Shown in pieces: positions 8,236 to 18,805 of a DNA stretch of 64,000 bases. The stretch lies in contig NZ_CP135918.1 of assembly GCF_032393985.1 (NCBI RefSeq), positions 3,906,001 to 3,970,000 of the forward strand. Reading direction: 5' to 3'. How positions within the stretch are numbered: position 1 is the stretch's first letter; the number at the start of each line of letters is the position of its first letter. Position numbers and translations under genes: made by a program. The DNA comes from Fischerella sp. JS2. Lineage in GTDB: Bacteria > Cyanobacteriota > Cyanobacteriia > Cyanobacteriales > Nostocaceae. A model generated the notes under the pieces. That model worked only from the letters and a program-made list of their open reading frames with translations, was not told the origin of the DNA and made no database searches.

Positions 8236-9558
8236 CTAATCCCCATGCACTTCTCTATCCCTGACTTTCGTTTCCTCTGCATGTAAAAAGAGGTTCCCGA
8301 TATCAAATAAGAGTTCCATAGTGCCTCTGTAGCCTACTTTGTTAAATTGACCATTACCTAAACGATCAAAAATGGGGATACCTTGGCGATAAAGGGGAAT
8401 TCCTAAACGTTTAGCGATCGCTTGAGTATGAGAATTACCAATTAGCAAGTCAGAACCCGCAGCTAAATTTTCAAAGTCTTCAAAATCACCAATGGTAACG
8501 CTATCAATCGCAAGTTTTTCCAATAGTGGCGATCGCGTTGTGGTGACGGCTGCTTGAATTTCTGCACCCATTGATTGCAAAAAGTATACCGTTGACCAGA
8601 GTAAATCTGGTTCTAGCGCCAAGGACACCCTTTTCCTACCAAAGTAAAAATGAGTATCCAACATCGCATCTTGCAGTTGGCGACGTTGACGGCGATATTT
8701 TTCTGGAACTGCGGTTCCACTCAAATTCGCCAAAAACTGCATAAATCTGTCTACCGCCTCTAATCCAGTCAGTTCGGTAAACACTTCGGAAGGTGTGCCA
8801 AATTTTTGTTCTAAAATTTTGGCTGCACCCCGCATACTTTCACCCAACGCTAGGGTATAAACAGAACTACCAATTTTATGTAGTTGTACTAAAGTTGTGC
8901 CACCCCCGGTAATGGGACTGTAGGAATCATCCAAGTGACCATCCAAGGAAGCAGAAAGGTCAGGGACAACAATCGGCATTAAGCCAAAAGTACTGACAAT
9001 TTCCTTGATTTGTTGCACATCCCCTGGAGTGAAGGCGGAACTCATCAAAATTGTCACCTGTTGCGCTTTTGGTTCGCCTGGTTGCGGAACTTCTTTGACA
9101 ATACTTTCTACTGCTGCGGCAAATCCATCTTGCAGTGCGCCTTTAAAATCCGGTGAGGAGACAAGTACAATTGGCAATTCATCCAATTCCGGATGACGTT
9201 TGCGGAAATCCTTGAGAATCCCGTCCATGTCATCTCCTCTGGTTTCCGTTAGTCCAGTTGTACACAAACCAATAATTTCTGGCTGAGACTTCTGCACCAA
9301 AGTCAAAATTGCTTGTTCCACATTCTCCTCACCACCCAAGATCGTGCTGACTTCCGTCATGGCTGTGGTGGAAAGGGGTATAGCTTCCCGGAAATGCCGC
9401 ACTAATATCACTTTCGCAAAAGCAGTACAACCTTGAGAACCGTGGAGTAAAGGTATCATCCCTTTCAAACCCAAAAAGGCCAAGGCTGCACCTAAAGTTT
9501 GGCTTTGTTTGAGAGGATTAACTATAACTGGCTTATTAGGACTGACAACTTTCGCCAT
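8236..9558 (-). CDS. nifN: FeMo-cofactor scaffold subunit NifN
   Basis: A 440-aa NifK paralogue: N-terminal NPLKQSQTLGAALAFLGLKG, GSQGCTAFAKV with the P-cluster-type Cys, and CTTGLTETRGDD. With NifE it forms the scaffold on which NifB cofactor is matured with Mo and homocitrate. Its ATG shares one base with the nifE stop (TAATG), so NifE and NifN are coupled and probably made in equal amounts. Confidence 0.95.
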   Translation of the reverse strand: MAKVVSPNKPVIVNPLKQSQTLGAALAFLGLKGMIPLLHGSQGCTAFAKVILVRHFREAIPLSTTAMTEVSTILGGEENVEQAILTLVQKSQPEIIGLCTTGLTETRGDDMDGILKDFRKRHPELDELPIVLVSSPDFKGALQDGFAAAVESIVKEVPQPGEPKAQQVTILMSSAFTPGDVQQIKEIVSTFGLMPIVVPDLSASLDGHLDDSYSPITGGGTTLVQLHKIGSSVYTLALGESMRGAAKILEQKFGTPSEVFTELTGLEAVDRFMQFLANLSGTAVPEKYRRQRRQLQDAMLDTHFYFGRKRVSLALEPDLLWSTVYFLQSMGAEIQAAVTTTRSPLLEKLAIDSVTIGDFEDFENLAAGSDLLIGNSHTQAIAKRLGIPLYRQGIPIFDRLGNGQFNKVGYRGTMELLFDIGNLFLHAEETKVRDREVHGD

Positions 9559-11018
9559 TAGTAGTCTTCCTCCTCAAAAGATACAGAGATCGGTAGGTGT
9601 GTTGAAGACGAAAACTTTCCTGTGTCTCCTTGTCCCCGTGTCTCTGAGTCGTCTTCCCAAGGTGCTGGTTTGCGGACTTGTTCCCACACGGGGCTGTAGA
9701 GGGCTTCATCTAATTCCCTGGCCATTTCTACCATGCCGCTATAACCTGCATAGGCGTGGTGACGTTCTTGGTTGATGTCGAGGAAAGGAATCCGGGCTTT
9801 TAGGGCTGTGTATTGGTTACGACCACCTGCAATCAGCATCTCTGCGTTAGTTTCGTTAATCACCCGTAGAATTTCTTGGGGATTACCTTTTTCTAGAGTA
9901 ATACCATCTTTGCCAAGTAATTGCTTGATGCGGGCTTTATCTTCTTCAGTACTTTTTTTGGTACTGGTAGCAACTACTTCCATGCCTAAGTCTTTAGCTG
10001 CGGAGATAATAGACCAGCTTTTCACGCCTCCAGTATAAAGTACAATACGCTTGCCCTTGAGGCGATCGCGATAAGGAGCAAGTTTGATATCGAGGGCGGC
10101 GGTTTCTTCGGCAATCAGTTTTTCTGTGCGTGCTTGTAAATCAGGGTCGCCCAACTTCGCTGCAATATTTCGTAAACATCGATTGATATCCTCAACACCA
10201 TAGAAAGATTCTTCGATGTAGGGGATGCCGTAGCGTTCCTCCATTTTCCGCCCCATGTTGATTAGAGCTTTGGAGCAAATCATCACGTTGAGTTTGGCGC
10301 GGTGGGCGCAGCAAACTTCTTTGTAGCGAGCATCACCAGTAATTTTAGCTAAAACACGAATACCTAATTTTTTAAATAAAGGTAATACATTCCACATTTC
10401 ACCAGCGATGTTATATTCACCGATGAGGTTGATGTCGTAAGGTGTGGTGTATTCTGGTTCTTGAGTACCAACGACGTATTCTAGTAGGGCTTCTCCACCG
10501 ATGCGGTTGCCAAGATTTTTGCTACCAATAAATCCCGGTGAATTTACGGGAATCACAGGAATGCCGATTTTATTGGTAGCGGCTTTGCAAACTGCATCCA
10601 TGTCCTCACCAATGAGAGCAGTAACACAAGTGGAGTACACAAAAACTGCTTCGGGATTGTAGCGTTTGTGAATGTCGAGGATGGCTTTATAAAGCTTTTT
10701 TTCACCACCAAAGATGACGTCATTTTCACTCAAATCTGTGGTGAAGCCGAATTTGTAAAGTTGAGGGCCAGAAGAGAAGCTACCACGACTACCCCAGGAA
10801 TTACCAGCGCAGGCGATCGGCCCGTGAACTAAATGAGCAGCGTCAGTGATGGGTACAAGGGCAATCATTGCACCGTCAAAGGCACAACCCCCTTGAGCGG
10901 CTCCCGGTTGAGCTTGTTGCGTGCAAGACTTGTTTTTCTTTTCCCCATTTTTGTGATGATTATGTTCGCATCCTGGCTCAGAGAGCAGCTCGTTAATTTT
11001 GCCTTGAGTGATGATCAT
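9558..11018 (-). CDS. nifE: FeMo-cofactor scaffold subunit NifE
   Basis: A 486-aa NifD paralogue with the cluster-binding cysteines in [21 protein letters not shown] and [11 protein letters not shown], and the cofactor-site region [10 protein letters not shown]. It acts with NifN in FeMo-cofactor maturation. The C-terminal ~25 residues (from [11 protein letters not shown] to STHLPIS) look encoded by a dispersed intergenic repeat of the 'GGGACAAGGAGACAC' kind, followed by an acidic FEEEDY end. The core is normal and the tail unusual. Confidence 0.95.
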   Translation of the reverse strand: MIITQGKINELLSEPGCEHNHHKNGEKKNKSCTQQAQPGAAQGGCAFDGAMIALVPITDAAHLVHGPIACAGNSWGSRGSFSSGPQLYKFGFTTDLSENDVIFGGEKKLYKAILDIHKRYNPEAVFVYSTCVTALIGEDMDAVCKAATNKIGIPVIPVNSPGFIGSKNLGNRIGGEALLEYVVGTQEPEYTTPYDINLIGEYNIAGEMWNVLPLFKKLGIRVLAKITGDARYKEVCCAHRAKLNVMICSKALINMGRKMEERYGIPYIEESFYGVEDINRCLRNIAAKLGDPDLQARTEKLIAEETAALDIKLAPYRDRLKGKRIVLYTGGVKSWSIISAAKDLGMEVVATSTKKSTEEDKARIKQLLGKDGITLEKGNPQEILRVINETNAEMLIAGGRNQYTALKARIPFLDINQERHHAYAGYSGMVEMARELDEALYSPVWEQVRKPAPWEDDSETRGQGDTGKFSSSTHLPISVSFEEEDY

Positions 11019-11040
11019 CTGTTTCCTCGCGCTGGATGAA

Positions 11041-11140
11041 TTTTTTAGTAGTTAGTAGATAGTAGTTAGTAGATAGTAGTTAGTAGTTCATCGTTGTTTG
11101 TTGATTGTTTACCCACTAACTACTAATCAATAACCACTAA
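11041..11140. repeat. TAGTTAG tandem heptamer-type repeats
   Basis: TTAGTAGTTAGTAGATAGTAG and related units repeat through the gap between nifE and the upstream gene. They are of the short tandemly repeated class common in Nostocales; no coding capacity is seen. Confidence 0.75.
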
Positions 11141-11188
11141 CTAATTAGTAATGGATAATGAGTATTAATAATGAGTAATTTGTAACGA

Positions 11189-11515
11189 CTAGCAAATATA
11201 TTTCGAGACATCTTCTCCACATTCATCGCTGAGGTAAGATAATGCCCGAAAACGCAATCCGACAAAATTGTCATATAAAGGATTGAGTTTGCATAGCGCG
11301 GGAACGTGGAAAATACGCCCAAACACGTGAATATCTCGCTGAAAAGGACAACAGCAAGGAATAATTTGGCAAATTAAATGAGCAAGACGATAATTTTTGA
11401 TTTGGATGCTATCTACTAGCCGACGTAATGGACGTAGAAGATCAAAACCGCCAGATTTTTTATGATTAGGCGGGTGGTAATTAGGGTGAGAATGAGTGTG
11501 ATTGATCGATTCCAT
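11189..11515 (-). CDS. Mo-dependent nitrogenase-associated protein
   Basis: A 108-aa protein whose C-terminal 80 residues match the family named for the Mo-nitrogenase C-terminus: FDLLRPLRRLVDSIQIKNYR, LAHLICQIIPCCCPFQRDI, LCKLNPLYDNFVGLRFRAL. It has a run of three cysteines (PCCCPF) and a His-rich N-terminus (NHTHSHPNYHPPNHKK). Cyanobacterial nif clusters carry this gene between nifK and nifE. The function is unknown; metal handling is a guess from the His and Cys clusters. Confidence 0.8.
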   Translation of the reverse strand: MESINHTHSHPNYHPPNHKKSGGFDLLRPLRRLVDSIQIKNYRLAHLICQIIPCCCPFQRDIHVFGRIFHVPALCKLNPLYDNFVGLRFRALSYLSDECGEDVSKYIC

Positions 11516-11629
11516 AATTATATTTGAGGAAAAAGGAAAAAGTAAAAAGTAAAAAGTTAAAAGAATAATCTTTAGAGTTTTTACTTTTAACTTTTTACTT
11601 CATTGGCACGCCGCGAGTTGATGAGATTC

Positions 11630-13168
11630 TTAACGAATCAAGTCAAAGGAAATATCGGTTACACCGATGATGTTGGTGTTGCGATCCATTTCATCGAGAA
11701 TGGTGTTAACAACCCAGTTGAGGAGGTTGATACCACCTTGATAACCGATAGTTGAATAGCGGTGTAAGTGGTGGCGATCAAAGATCGGATAACCAATCCG
11801 TACCATTGGGATCTTAGTGTCACGCCACAGGTACTTACCGTAGGAGTTACCAACAAAGAAGTCTACAGGCTCAGTGAACAACAAGCTACGGAAATGCCAC
11901 AGGTCTTTACCAAGCCAGATAGTCGCTTGCTTACCGAAGGGACTTTCATCAAGAATAGCTTGCAGCTCTTTCTTGAATACTTCGTCACCATTGTGGCAAA
12001 GAATATGTACTGGTTCAGCACCCAATTCCAACAAGAAACTAACAACGCTGATGATTAAGTCTGGTTCGCCATAGATTGCAAACTTCTTGCCATGAATCCA
12101 AGCGTAGGAATCGGTCATCGCGTCAACTAAGCGACCGCGTTCGATTTCCAGTTCTTGGGGAATGGGCTTACCAGTCAATTCTGACAGTGTCATTAGAAAT
12201 TCATCTGTACCCTTGACACCGAAGGGACGCGAAACCTTAGTTTCCTGATTCCATTTGGTTTTAATGTATTCACGGGTTTTGGGAGTGGTGTAAGCTTGCA
12301 GAGCAACAGTAGCTTCAGCATTGCAGGCTTCAGCAGCATCTTCTAACTTAGTGCCACCTGGGTACATTTCGTATTCACCGTTGTTTGGTGAATCAAAGTA
12401 ATCACTGGTATCAGAAAGAATTGTGTAGTCTATATCCATCAAACCCAGCATCCGCTTGAGTTCGCGGTTGTTACCAACGTAGGTGTCGAAACCAGGGATG
12501 AAGTTGATTTTGCCGTTGGTTTTGTCTTTCTTCTTACCTTCACTCAGGTTAGATAGAATTCCCTTCATCATGTTGTCGTAACCAGTGATGTGGGAACCAA
12601 CAAAGCTAGGAGTGTGAGCAAAGGGTACAGGAAAATCTTGGGGAATAGAACCAGCATTCTTAGCGTTGGTGATAAATGCACCCAAGTCATCACCGATAAC
12701 CTCAGCCATACAGGTGGTGCAAACAGCAATCATCTTGGGCTTGTAGAGTGTATAAGCAACACTCATACCTTCAATCATGTTGTTTAAACCACCGAACACG
12801 GCTGCGTCTTCTGTCATCGAAGAAGAAACAGCAGAGCAAGGTTCTTTGTAGTGACGGCTAAGGTGAGTACGGAAGTATGCAACGCAACCTTGAGAACCTT
12901 GGACAAAGGGAAGAGTTCCTTCAAAGCCGAGAGCTGCAAACATTGCACCTACTGGTTGACAACCTTTGGCTGGGTTAACTGTTAATGCTTCACGGGCAAA
13001 GTTCTTTTCACGGTAGTCCCAGCCTTTTGTCCACTCAGAAACTCGTTCTACTTCTTCAGCAGAATGTGCGCCTTCAAATTGTTCGTGCTTATTCTTGAAG
13101 AGTTCGGTATACTCTGGCTGTTTAAATAGGTCTACGTGGTCTACGATTTTGTCAGGATTCTGTGGCAT
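11630..13168 (-). CDS. nifK: nitrogenase MoFe protein beta chain
   Basis: A 512-aa beta subunit holding half of the P-cluster. The P-cluster cysteines are visible in [30 protein letters not shown] and [12 protein letters not shown], with the following [14 protein letters not shown]-terminal [17 protein letters not shown] is typical of cyanobacterial NifK. It is uninterrupted at full length and is separated from nifD by a 152-base gap of low-complexity GGGAATTGGGG repeats. Confidence 0.97.
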   Translation of the reverse strand: MPQNPDKIVDHVDLFKQPEYTELFKNKHEQFEGAHSAEEVERVSEWTKGWDYREKNFAREALTVNPAKGCQPVGAMFAALGFEGTLPFVQGSQGCVAYFRTHLSRHYKEPCSAVSSSMTEDAAVFGGLNNMIEGMSVAYTLYKPKMIAVCTTCMAEVIGDDLGAFITNAKNAGSIPQDFPVPFAHTPSFVGSHITGYDNMMKGILSNLSEGKKKDKTNGKINFIPGFDTYVGNNRELKRMLGLMDIDYTILSDTSDYFDSPNNGEYEMYPGGTKLEDAAEACNAEATVALQAYTTPKTREYIKTKWNQETKVSRPFGVKGTDEFLMTLSELTGKPIPQELEIERGRLVDAMTDSYAWIHGKKFAIYGEPDLIISVVSFLLELGAEPVHILCHNGDEVFKKELQAILDESPFGKQATIWLGKDLWHFRSLLFTEPVDFFVGNSYGKYLWRDTKIPMVRIGYPIFDRHHLHRYSTIGYQGGINLLNWVVNTILDEMDRNTNIIGVTDISFDLIR

Positions 13169-13320
13169 TTTTGTATCTCTTTTGCTTGCTGGGGTGGGTA
13201 ATGGTGTTTACAGATCGCAGACCAGGGATTGGTGATTGGGAATTGGGGAATGGGAATTGGGGAAGAATTCTAACCTAATTCCTAATCCCCACCCCCTAAT
13301 CCCTAGTCCTCAGACTTTTT

Positions 13321-14811
13321 TTAGGCAACTTTAGCCTTAGCTTCTTTTTTGTTCCAAGGAGCATCAATTAATCCCCAAGTTGGGCTATTGAGTGCTATAT
13401 CCATGTCGCGAGCAAAGATGGCGAAACCGTCGTAACCATGATAAGGACCGGAGTAATCCCAAGAGTGCATTTGGCGGAAAGGTAAGCCCATCTTCTGGAA
13501 GACATACTTCTCTTTAATCCCAGAGGCGACTAGGCTTGGTTTCTTAGCTTTAACGAATTCCTCGAATTCGTAGGCGGTAACGTCGTCGTAAATAATTGTG
13601 GCGTTATCGATGTAATGGGTGGTGCGCTTGTAGTCGTCGTTGTGAGCAAACTCGTAACCTGTACCAATAACTTTGATACCCAGGTCTTCAAAAGCGGGTA
13701 CAACGTGACGAGGACGCAGACCGCCAACATATAACATAACGGTGTTACCTTCGAGGCGGGGGCGGTACTTCTCGACTACCGCATTCATGATTGGGGTATA
13801 CTTAGCGATCACCTTCTCTGCGTTTTCTTGGATCTTAGAGTCAAATTTAGCAGCAATCTCACGCAGAGATGCAGCAATCTTGGTAGGACCAAAGAAGTTA
13901 AACTCCATCCAAGGCATACCGTAAGCTTCTTCCAAAGCACGGCAGATATAGTTCATGGAACGGTAGCAGTGGATTAGAACTAACTTAGCTGCCAGACCAT
14001 TAACCAATTCGTTAACAGTACCGTCACCAGACCACTGAGCCACAACACGTAAGCCCATTTCTTCTAGTAACATCCGGCTTGCCCAAGCATCACCACCGAT
14101 GTTGTAGTCACCAATCAGGGCGACATCGTAGGGACCAGGTTCAATGGTGAGTGTGTTTTCCTTCTTCGCTTTGTCAAAGCGAGGGAACATGTGGTCACGG
14201 ATCGCATCGTTAGCAATGTGGTGTCCTAAAGACTGAGATACACCTCGGAAACCTTCACAACGTACAGGTACAACGGGCTTATTAATTTCTTTAGCAGCTT
14301 TTTTCGCTACAGCTTCGATGTCATCCCCAATCAAACCAATAGGACATTCAGACTGAACACTGATACCTCGGTTGAGAGGGAAGAGTTCTTCAATTTCTTG
14401 AATAATTTTAGCCAGTTTCTTGTCACCACCAAAAACGATGTCACGTTCTTGGAAGTCAGAGGTAAAGTGCATGGTGCCGAAGGAATCAACACCAGTTTTA
14501 CCAACATAGTAGTTACGACGACCAGACCAAGACCAGTAACCGCAACCAACAGGACCGTGGCTGATGTGAACCATGTCCTTAATCGGGCCCCAAACCACAC
14601 CTTTGGAACCTGCATAGGCACAACCACGAGCGGTCATTACACCGGGAACTGATTTGATGTTAGATTTAACACCGCAGTCTGATTTGCCTTCTTCGTGAAC
14701 GTTGAGGTGTTTTTCCCGCTTTTTGCGAGATTTTTCTGGGTACGCTTGGAGAACGTCTTTAATTAGTTCTTTATGTTCTTCTATGAGGTTCTTGTTTTCT
14801 GGAGGTGTCAT
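13321..14811 (-). CDS. nifD: nitrogenase MoFe protein alpha chain
   Basis: A 496-aa alpha subunit with P-cluster cysteines in [21 protein letters not shown] and [11 protein letters not shown], and the FeMo-cofactor ligands Cys in [10 protein letters not shown] and His in [11 protein letters not shown]. In several Nostocales vegetative genomes nifD is split by a programmed-excision element at GGATTACTCCG; that sequence is intact here (13449-13459), so the gene needs no rearrangement. Length is normal. Confidence 0.97.
   Translation of the reverse strand: MTPPENKNLIEEHKELIKDVLQAYPEKSRKKREKHLNVHEEGKSDCGVKSNIKSVPGVMTARGCAYAGSKGVVWGPIKDMVHISHGPVGCGYWSWSGRRNYYVGKTGVDSFGTMHFTSDFQERDIVFGGDKKLAKIIQEIEELFPLNRGISVQSECPIGLIGDDIEAVAKKAAKEINKPVVPVRCEGFRGVSQSLGHHIANDAIRDHMFPRFDKAKKENTLTIEPGPYDVALIGDYNIGGDAWASRMLLEEMGLRVVAQWSGDGTVNELVNGLAAKLVLIHCYRSMNYICRALEEAYGMPWMEFNFFGPTKIAASLREIAAKFDSKIQENAEKVIAKYTPIMNAVVEKYRPRLEGNTVMLYVGGLRPRHVVPAFEDLGIKVIGTGYEFAHNDDYKRTTHYIDNATIIYDDVTAYEFEEFVKAKKPSLVASGIKEKYVFQKMGLPFRQMHSWDYSGPYHGYDGFAIFARDMDIALNSPTWGLIDAPWNKKEAKAKVA
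13449..13459 (-). other. unoccupied nifD-element attachment site
   Basis: The minus strand reads GGATTACTCCG within the codons for WDYSG of nifD. This is the 11-bp core at which the XisA-excised nifD element sits in Anabaena-type genomes. Here a single copy lies in an uninterrupted gene, so no element is present in this DNA. Confidence 0.85.
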
Positions 14812-14949
14812 AGTCTGCCTCGGTTAGACTTATGGATTAGGGTAATTGCAGGTATATAAGGGAGGAATGGGGAGAAAGGGGAGATGGGGAGATGGGGAGA
14901 AATACTCCATGTCTCTGCATCTCCATGTCTCCTTTGACTACGGTATTAC

Positions 14950-15843
<894 letters not shown>

Positions 15844-15978
15844 TTATTCTCCTGCAATTGGTTGGTTTGGTGGGTCTAGAGGATTTGTGTTTAGGTTCAC
15901 TTTAGTTGGGTCAGCAGTGACCGCTTTATAGAACGTCACCAACGGTGGTGCTCGCTCTATCGCAAAAATGGTTGTCAT
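15844..15978 (-). CDS. candidate 44-aa small protein just upstream of nifH
   Basis: An open frame starting ATG ACA ACC at 15978 and ending TAA six bases before the nifH ATG. It encodes a proline-rich peptide beginning MTTIFAIERAPPLVTFYKAV and ending NPLDPPNQPIAGE. Its stop overlaps the nifH ribosome-binding region. There is no clear ribosome-binding site of its own. Two small stem-loops (15909-15922 GGTCA/TGACC; 15937-15950 CACCA/TGGTG) lie within it, so the stretch may instead be a structured leader where nifH mRNA is processed. I recognise no family. Confidence 0.4.
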   Translation of the reverse strand: MTTIFAIERAPPLVTFYKAVTADPTKVNLNTNPLDPPNQPIAGE

Positions 15979-16048
15979 AATTTTGGTGTTTGTTGTTTGT
16001 TGGTTGTTGTTTACTACTAACCAGCAACTACCAACTAGGAACTAATTA

Positions 16049-16942
16049 CTAAACTGCTTCAACTACAAGTTCTTTGCTCACACGATCGCGTAGTCTAGAT
16101 TCGATCGCAATCTTTAATGTGGCTGTGCTGCTAGAACAAGAACCGCAAGCACCTTGCAGAATTACTTTAACGCGATCACCTTCGACATCAAATAGTTCTA
16201 CATCTCCCCCGTCGGCGATCAAAACGGGTCTAACTTCTTCATCTAATACTCTTTGGATGAGTGCGATTTTTTGCACTGGTGTCAGTGGTTTTACGGCTGA
16301 CTTGCCATTGGTTTGATAGAGGGAATTACTTACAGGAGTGGCAGATACTTTTTCTTTTTGCACAGATGCAATAATATCATCAATATTTGCTAGACAAGAT
16401 CCGCATCCCCCACCAGCTTTGACGTAATGTGTAACTTCTTCGGCGGTGGTGAGGTTATTTTCAATAATCACCCGTCGGATTTTGACATCACTAATACCAA
16501 AGCAAGTGCAAACTATAGCTCCTTCGTCATCATCTTCATGACTGTCGAGAGGGATACCACGGTAGTTATAAATAGCTGCTTCTAGCGCTTCTTGTCCCAT
16601 TACCGAGCAGTGCATTTTTGCTTCCGGTAAACCACCCAAATAATTAGCAATTTCTTTATTAGTAACTTTCAGAGCTTCATCTAAAGTTTTACCCTTGATG
16701 AGTTCTACCAAAGCTTCAGATGAAGCGATCGCACTGGTACAACCAAAAGTTTGAAAACGAGCCTCAAGAATTTTCTCTGTATTTTCCTCAACTTTCAGGT
16801 GCAGTCTCAGGGCGTCTCCGCAAGCAATGCTACCCACATCACCAACAGCAACTTTTATTCCTGGTTCACCCTTGTCTTCTATTGCTCCCTGATGTTGGGG
16901 ATTGTAAAACAGTTCCAATACTTTATCTGTATAGTCCCACAT
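16049..16942 (-). CDS. nifU: Fe-S cluster scaffold NifU
   Basis: A 297-aa full-length three-part scaffold: an IscU-like N-terminus (residues 1-130; VGSIACGDALRL, FGCTSAIASS and KMHCSVMG cysteines), a central [2Fe-2S] BFD-like domain (VCTCFGIS ... GGGCGSCL), and a C-terminal Nfu domain (LQGACGSCSSSTATLK). It assembles clusters for nitrogenase with sulfur from NifS, which is encoded just upstream. Confidence 0.96.
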   Translation of the reverse strand: MWDYTDKVLELFYNPQHQGAIEDKGEPGIKVAVGDVGSIACGDALRLHLKVEENTEKILEARFQTFGCTSAIASSEALVELIKGKTLDEALKVTNKEIANYLGGLPEAKMHCSVMGQEALEAAIYNYRGIPLDSHEDDDEGAIVCTCFGISDVKIRRVIIENNLTTAEEVTHYVKAGGGCGSCLANIDDIIASVQKEKVSATPVSNSLYQTNGKSAVKPLTPVQKIALIQRVLDEEVRPVLIADGGDVELFDVEGDRVKVILQGACGSCSSSTATLKIAIESRLRDRVSKELVVEAV

Positions 16943-16987
16943 AGCCGATTTTGGATTTTAGATTTTGGATTTTGAATTAGAGATGTT

Positions 16988-18232
16988 TTAATTAGCAACG
17001 AGGGATTTGTTTTTCTCCCCATCTCTCCATTGCCCCATCTCCCCATCTCTTTGTTGCAGCCAACTTGCTTCGTCGTTCTTGAAGGGTGAGAGGGCGCGTA
17101 GGTGTTCAATAATACCAGGCATCACTGCTAGGACAGTATCAATTTCGGCGTCTGTGGTATAACGACAAAGACTGAAGCGAATAGAACCGTGCAAAATTGT
17201 GTAGGGTAAACCCATTGCTCTCAAAACGTGGGAAGGTTCTAAAGAGCCAGAACTGCAAGCAGAACCGGATGAGGCACAGATACCGTGTTTGTTGAGGTGG
17301 AGGAGAATTGCTTCACCTTCAATGTACTTGAAGCCAATGTTAGTAGTGTTGGGCAATCTCTGCGTAGAATGACCGTTGACTTGGCAGTCGGGAATAGTTG
17401 CAATAATAGTTTGTTCTAAGCGATCACGCAGTTTTCTTTCTCTAGCTGTCGCTTCTTCTAAATGTAATAATTCTAATTCGGCAGCTTTGCCAAGGGCGAC
17501 AACTCCTGGAATGTTTTCTGTTCCCGCCCTTCTACCGCGTTGTTGTCCGCCACCAATGAGCATCGGACGAAATCTCACACCACGTCGCACATATAAAGCA
17601 CCAATTCCTTTGGGTGCATGAATTTTGTGACCAGACATGGTTAACATATCAATGGTGCTAGTCTTCATGTTCATCGGAATTTTACCGACTGCTTGCACCG
17701 CGTCCACATGGAAGAGAGCGCCGCTTTCTTTAACTCTAAGACCAATCTGCTCAATGGGAAAAACTACGCCCGTTTCGTTGTTAGCATACATAATGCTGAC
17801 TAAGGCGGTGTTACCAGTAAGCGCAGCTTCTAGTTCATTTAGGTCTAACTGCCCTGCGTGATTTACTGATAAATAGGTAACACTGTAACCCTGATTTTCT
17901 AGCTGTTTGCACAGAGTTAGTACTGCTGGGTGTTCTACCTGGGTAGTGATAATGTGTCGCTTGTCTGGTTGCGCCAACAGTGCAGCGCGAATAGCGGCGT
18001 TATCTCCCTCTGTACCACCACTTGTGAAAATAATTTCTGATGCATCAGCGCCAAGGAGAGCAGCAATTTGTTCATGTGCTTTGTTAACTGCTTTTTTTAC
18101 TTGCCCGCCAAAGGTGTGCATACTAGAGGGATTACCATAATAATCCGTCAAGTAAGGCAGCATCGCCTCTACAACTTCAGGATCTACTTTGGTAGTGGCA
18201 TTATTATCTAAATAAATACAATCTTTCTGCAT
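16988..18232 (-). CDS. nifS: cysteine desulfurase NifS
   Basis: A 414-aa PLP enzyme that delivers sulfur from cysteine to NifU. Seen: YLDNNATTKVDPEV at the N-terminus, HVDAVQAVGK, the PLP lysine in TMSGHKIHAPKG, and the catalytic Cys in ASSGSACSSGSLEPSH. The last ~20 residues (RDGEMGQWRDGEKNKS) are encoded by the GGGGAGATGG dispersed repeat also seen near 14870-14905, so the C-terminal tail is probably a repeat-derived addition. Confidence 0.96.
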   Translation of the reverse strand: MQKDCIYLDNNATTKVDPEVVEAMLPYLTDYYGNPSSMHTFGGQVKKAVNKAHEQIAALLGADASEIIFTSGGTEGDNAAIRAALLAQPDKRHIITTQVEHPAVLTLCKQLENQGYSVTYLSVNHAGQLDLNELEAALTGNTALVSIMYANNETGVVFPIEQIGLRVKESGALFHVDAVQAVGKIPMNMKTSTIDMLTMSGHKIHAPKGIGALYVRRGVRFRPMLIGGGQQRGRRAGTENIPGVVALGKAAELELLHLEEATARERKLRDRLEQTIIATIPDCQVNGHSTQRLPNTTNIGFKYIEGEAILLHLNKHGICASSGSACSSGSLEPSHVLRAMGLPYTILHGSIRFSLCRYTTDAEIDTVLAVMPGIIEHLRALSPFKNDEASWLQQRDGEMGQWRDGEKNKSLVAN

Positions 18233-18327
18233 TGCTTCTAATTTTGTTTGACATTTTGTTATTTGTTGTTAGTAGTTAGTTGTTAGTAGTTAGTGGTCAA
18301 AAATTACTACTAACTACTAACCATTAA

Positions 18328-18672
18328 CTAACAGGCAACTTGGTGCTGACGTTTCTGTAATTGCTCGGAGAATCTTTGGGAATAGAAGTTAAACCAAGTC
18401 TCCCAATAATCTTGTTTTTTTGTTATTTTTGCTACCAAAGGGTAATAAGTATTAAACCATTTTTCCCAGTAATCGCTGGGGACTTTGACGCAACCGTTGC
18501 TTGTCGGACAACCAGCTTTGCATTGAGGTACAGTGTGAATACTGCCAACGCAATTTGTGCAAAGTTCAGGATCAATCCAGGGGCGATCGCCATCCATTTT
18601 GATTGCACCAGTCGGACATACAGATTGACAAAGATTACAGGAAATGCACTCGCTGGTAATTTGGTAAGCCAT
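18328..18672 (-). CDS. fdxN: bacterial-type 4Fe-4S ferredoxin FdxN
   Basis: A 114-aa 2[4Fe-4S] ferredoxin with CISCNLCQSVCPTGAI as the first motif, and CTNCVGSIHTVPQCKAGCP as the longer second motif typical of nif-linked FdxN. The C-terminal extension (DYWEKWFNTYYP ... DYWETWFNFYS) contains two related W-rich repeats found in cyanobacterial FdxN. It is probably an electron donor to NifB. The gene is uninterrupted, unlike Anabaena sp. PCC 7120. Confidence 0.94.
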   Translation of the reverse strand: MAYQITSECISCNLCQSVCPTGAIKMDGDRPWIDPELCTNCVGSIHTVPQCKAGCPTSNGCVKVPSDYWEKWFNTYYPLVAKITKKQDYWETWFNFYSQRFSEQLQKRQHQVAC

Positions 18673-18805
18673 GACTATCCTCCATTGAAGGGAGTAGATT
18701 GAGGATTGGGTTCTGGGTAATGAGTGCTGGGTAATGGTGATGGTTAGTAGTTAGTGGATAGTGGTTAGTGGTTAACTGCTAACTAATAACTACTAACCAA
18801 TACTA

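Noticed and set aside
11041-11140. Regulatory operator array from TAGTTAG repeats
   Set aside because: The same degenerate heptamers occur in many unrelated gaps, so they are dispersed repeats rather than a specific operator.
18328-18672. fdxN excision-element site (TATTC)
   Set aside because: The five-base core occurs more than once in the gene and is too short to locate an attachment site; no element is present.
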